A stretch of DNA of 7,179 nucleotides from Candidatus Methanocomedens sp. (GTDB lineage Archaea > Halobacteriota > Methanosarcinia > Methanosarcinales > Methanocomedenaceae): assembly GCA_013374385.1 (NCBI GenBank), contig QBUR01000138.1, positions 1 to 7,179 on the forward strand, given 5' to 3'. Under the pieces are notes generated by a model, which had not been told where the DNA came from, did no database searches, and saw nothing but the letters and a program-made list of their open reading frames with translations. Position 1 is the first letter of the stretch, and each line of letters opens with the position of its first letter. The position numbers and the translations under genes are program-made. This document shows, piece by piece, positions 6,376 through 7,179 of the stretch.

Positions 6376-6398
6376 GTGTCTAAAAAATAAAAAGACAC
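6376..6398 (+). repeat. Hairpin just upstream of the group II intron
   Basis: GTGTCT (6376-6381) and AGACAC (6393-6398) form a perfect 6-bp stem around an A-rich loop of 11 bases. It ends 13 bases before the intron's GTGCC. Some group II introns, notably bacterial class C, recognise a stem-loop next to their insertion site. Whether this one helps targeting is inference, since the intron's class is not determined. Confidence 0.35.
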
Positions 6399-7115
6399 TG
6401 ATTTCACAGGAGTGCCGAGATAAATTCATACTCGCCAGTTGGTGAAAATCCAACCTGAGGAAAGGCTAGCCACCACCTCAGAACTGAACCCCACACCCAG
6501 ATTGGTAACAATCTGATGTGAAGCTGGGGAAATGGAATACTAGGCCGCAACGGAAGTGAAGGTTATAAGCCCCGAAATACTGCTGATCTTGGAAGCCGAC
6601 GTTATCTGCGTAACGGAAGGCAGCATTTACACCACCATTAGTCCAAACCTCAAGGCTTGGAATATGGAATTGAGCGTAAGGACATGGCAAGGTGATGTGA
6701 ATCCAACGGGGTCTCAGACCGCAGCATGGTATCAAACGGAGAATATGGGAACTCGGGAGGGCCAGTATGCTCTCCCCACAGTAATGTGAGTATGCGTTGT
6801 CAAGCCTATAGACGGCAAGACCGCGCAAATGGCATACTGGGAGTCGGATCAGTTCATAGTACCGTTGAAGCAGGGTAATGCCTGTGGAGGGAAGGGACTG
6901 ACAGATGAACCGTTGGGACAGGGACACATCTTCCGTACTCAGATGCGGGTTAAGGGTGATAACAAAACTGTACTTAAAATCTATCCGGAAAAGGATGGGG
7001 AGGTTCTTCTGAAGAGCCGGATGAGGGATTGTGACAAGAAAGTCATATCTTGAATTGCAGAAATGCCACCCCTTCCATTTGGAGTGACCCTACTGTGACA
7101 TGCGTTCTTAGTAAT

Positions 7116-7122
7116 GAGGAGG
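7116..7122 (+). promoter_or_regulatory. Ribosome binding site of the intron-encoded protein
   Basis: GAGGAGG is a near-perfect Shine-Dalgarno sequence. It abuts an ATG at 7124 and lies 4 bases from a second ATG at 7127, which favours the second. It follows a long stretch of intron RNA structure, as expected for a protein encoded in domain IV. Confidence 0.7.
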
Positions 7123-7126
7123 TATG

Positions 7127-7179
7127 ATGCTCACAGGACAATGTGGAAAAACCCGGAAGTCTAATCCGGACAATCTGCT
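7127..7179 (+). CDS. Group II intron-encoded protein (reverse transcriptase/maturase), N-terminal fragment
   Basis: Only 17 complete codons are visible before the window ends: MLTGQCGKTRKSNPDNL. The frame is open to the edge and is closed upstream by a TGA at 7115-7117, so the start must be the ATG at 7124 or 7127. The spacing to the strong ribosome binding site suggests 7127. The identity is inferred from position: inside an intron ribozyme, after its structured domains, on the same strand. No reverse transcriptase motif is inside the window, so the call depends on the intron assignment. If correct, the protein would help splicing and reverse-transcribe the intron into new sites. Confidence 0.55.
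   Translation, partial: MLTGQCGKTRKSNPDNL

Larger units (their letters stand above)
6412..7179 (+). mobile_element. Group II intron, 5' portion (runs off the right edge)
   Basis: A self-splicing, retrotransposing ribozyme is inferred. It starts with GTGCC at 6412, close to the GUGYG consensus 5' end. Regular helices follow: GTTGG/CCAAC, CTGAGG/CCTCAG enclosing the family-like GGCTAGCCACCA, CAGATTG-GTAA-CAATCTG (6498-6515) with a GNRA tetraloop inside CCCCA/TGGGG, GGTC-TCA-GACC (6710-6720), a long-range perfect 9-bp helix CCAGTATGC (6762-6770) with GCATACTGG (6832-6840), and ATCCGG/CCGGAT enclosing GGTTCTT-CTG-AAGAGCC (6983-7022). The strings GGGAACTCGGGAGGGCC and GGGAGTCGGATCAGTTCATAGT also resemble intron text upstream of reverse transcriptase genes, from memory. 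The frames inside are not coding until the protein start near 7127. Domains V and VI and the 3' end would lie outside the window. The class and exact exon-binding sequences were not resolved. Confidence 0.75.

Noticed and set aside
6478..6927. A 149-aa minus-strand reading frame across the intron
   Set aside because: It is antisense to the structured ribozyme and has no family-like motif, so it is most likely a chance frame.
7014..7030. Intron domain V, because GAGCCGGATGAGGG resembles its 5' strand
   Set aside because: The matching 3' strand does not follow. The bases instead pair upstream (GGTTCTT with AAGAGCC, ATCCGG with CCGGAT), and domain V should come after the intron protein gene.
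6829..7053. A 74-aa plus-strand reading frame inside the intron
   Set aside because: It overlaps intron helices, has no ribosome binding site, and the real protein start with a strong site lies downstream at 7127.

Overview
The window looks like a piece of a methanogen- or ANME-type archaeal genome, most likely of the Methanosarcinales group. The evidence is an archaeal family-B replicative DNA polymerase with a C-terminal PCNA-binding tail, a small protein resembling the archaeal DUF5788 family, an archaeal-type TATA box, and IS110 and group II intron elements of the kind common in these genomes. This placement is inferred from protein character and was not searched.

Left part, minus strand (about 1-4449). 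Transcription runs from right to left. First comes the 914-aa DNA polymerase B. A 213-aa metallo-beta-lactamase-fold hydrolase of the glyoxalase II/YcbL type follows 19 bases later, then an unrecognised 98-aa protein, then a 156-aa DUF5788-like protein whose start overlaps the previous stop by 8 bases. The spacing suggests one co-transcribed cluster. Beyond it, a very short AbrB/MazE-like DNA-binding protein (54-185) may be frameshifted, because a better family-like C-terminus lies in another frame.

Middle (4450-6185). A 414-base noncoding stretch lies between the divergent polymerase and transposase genes. It contains several perfect hairpins and a compact, four-way-junction-like fold at 4662-4723, then a TATA-like box, then a complete 400-aa IS110-family transposase (DEDD plus catalytic Ser). 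IS110-family elements encode guide (bridge/seek) RNAs in their noncoding ends, so this structured leader is the main candidate for something new here.

Right part (6067-7179). A noncoding stretch of 345 bases follows the transposase. It carries a long imperfect hairpin (6186-6258), a second 8-bp hairpin, a GAAA-tetraloop hairpin and a fourth hairpin. From about 6412 to the window end lies the 5' portion of a group II intron (GUGCC start, several tetraloop and long-range helices). Near the edge, a strong ribosome binding site and the first codons of its intron-encoded protein are visible; the rest is outside the window.

Taken together, a conserved replication/metabolism gene cluster sits next to a mobile-element island in which most of the noncoding DNA appears to encode structured RNA.
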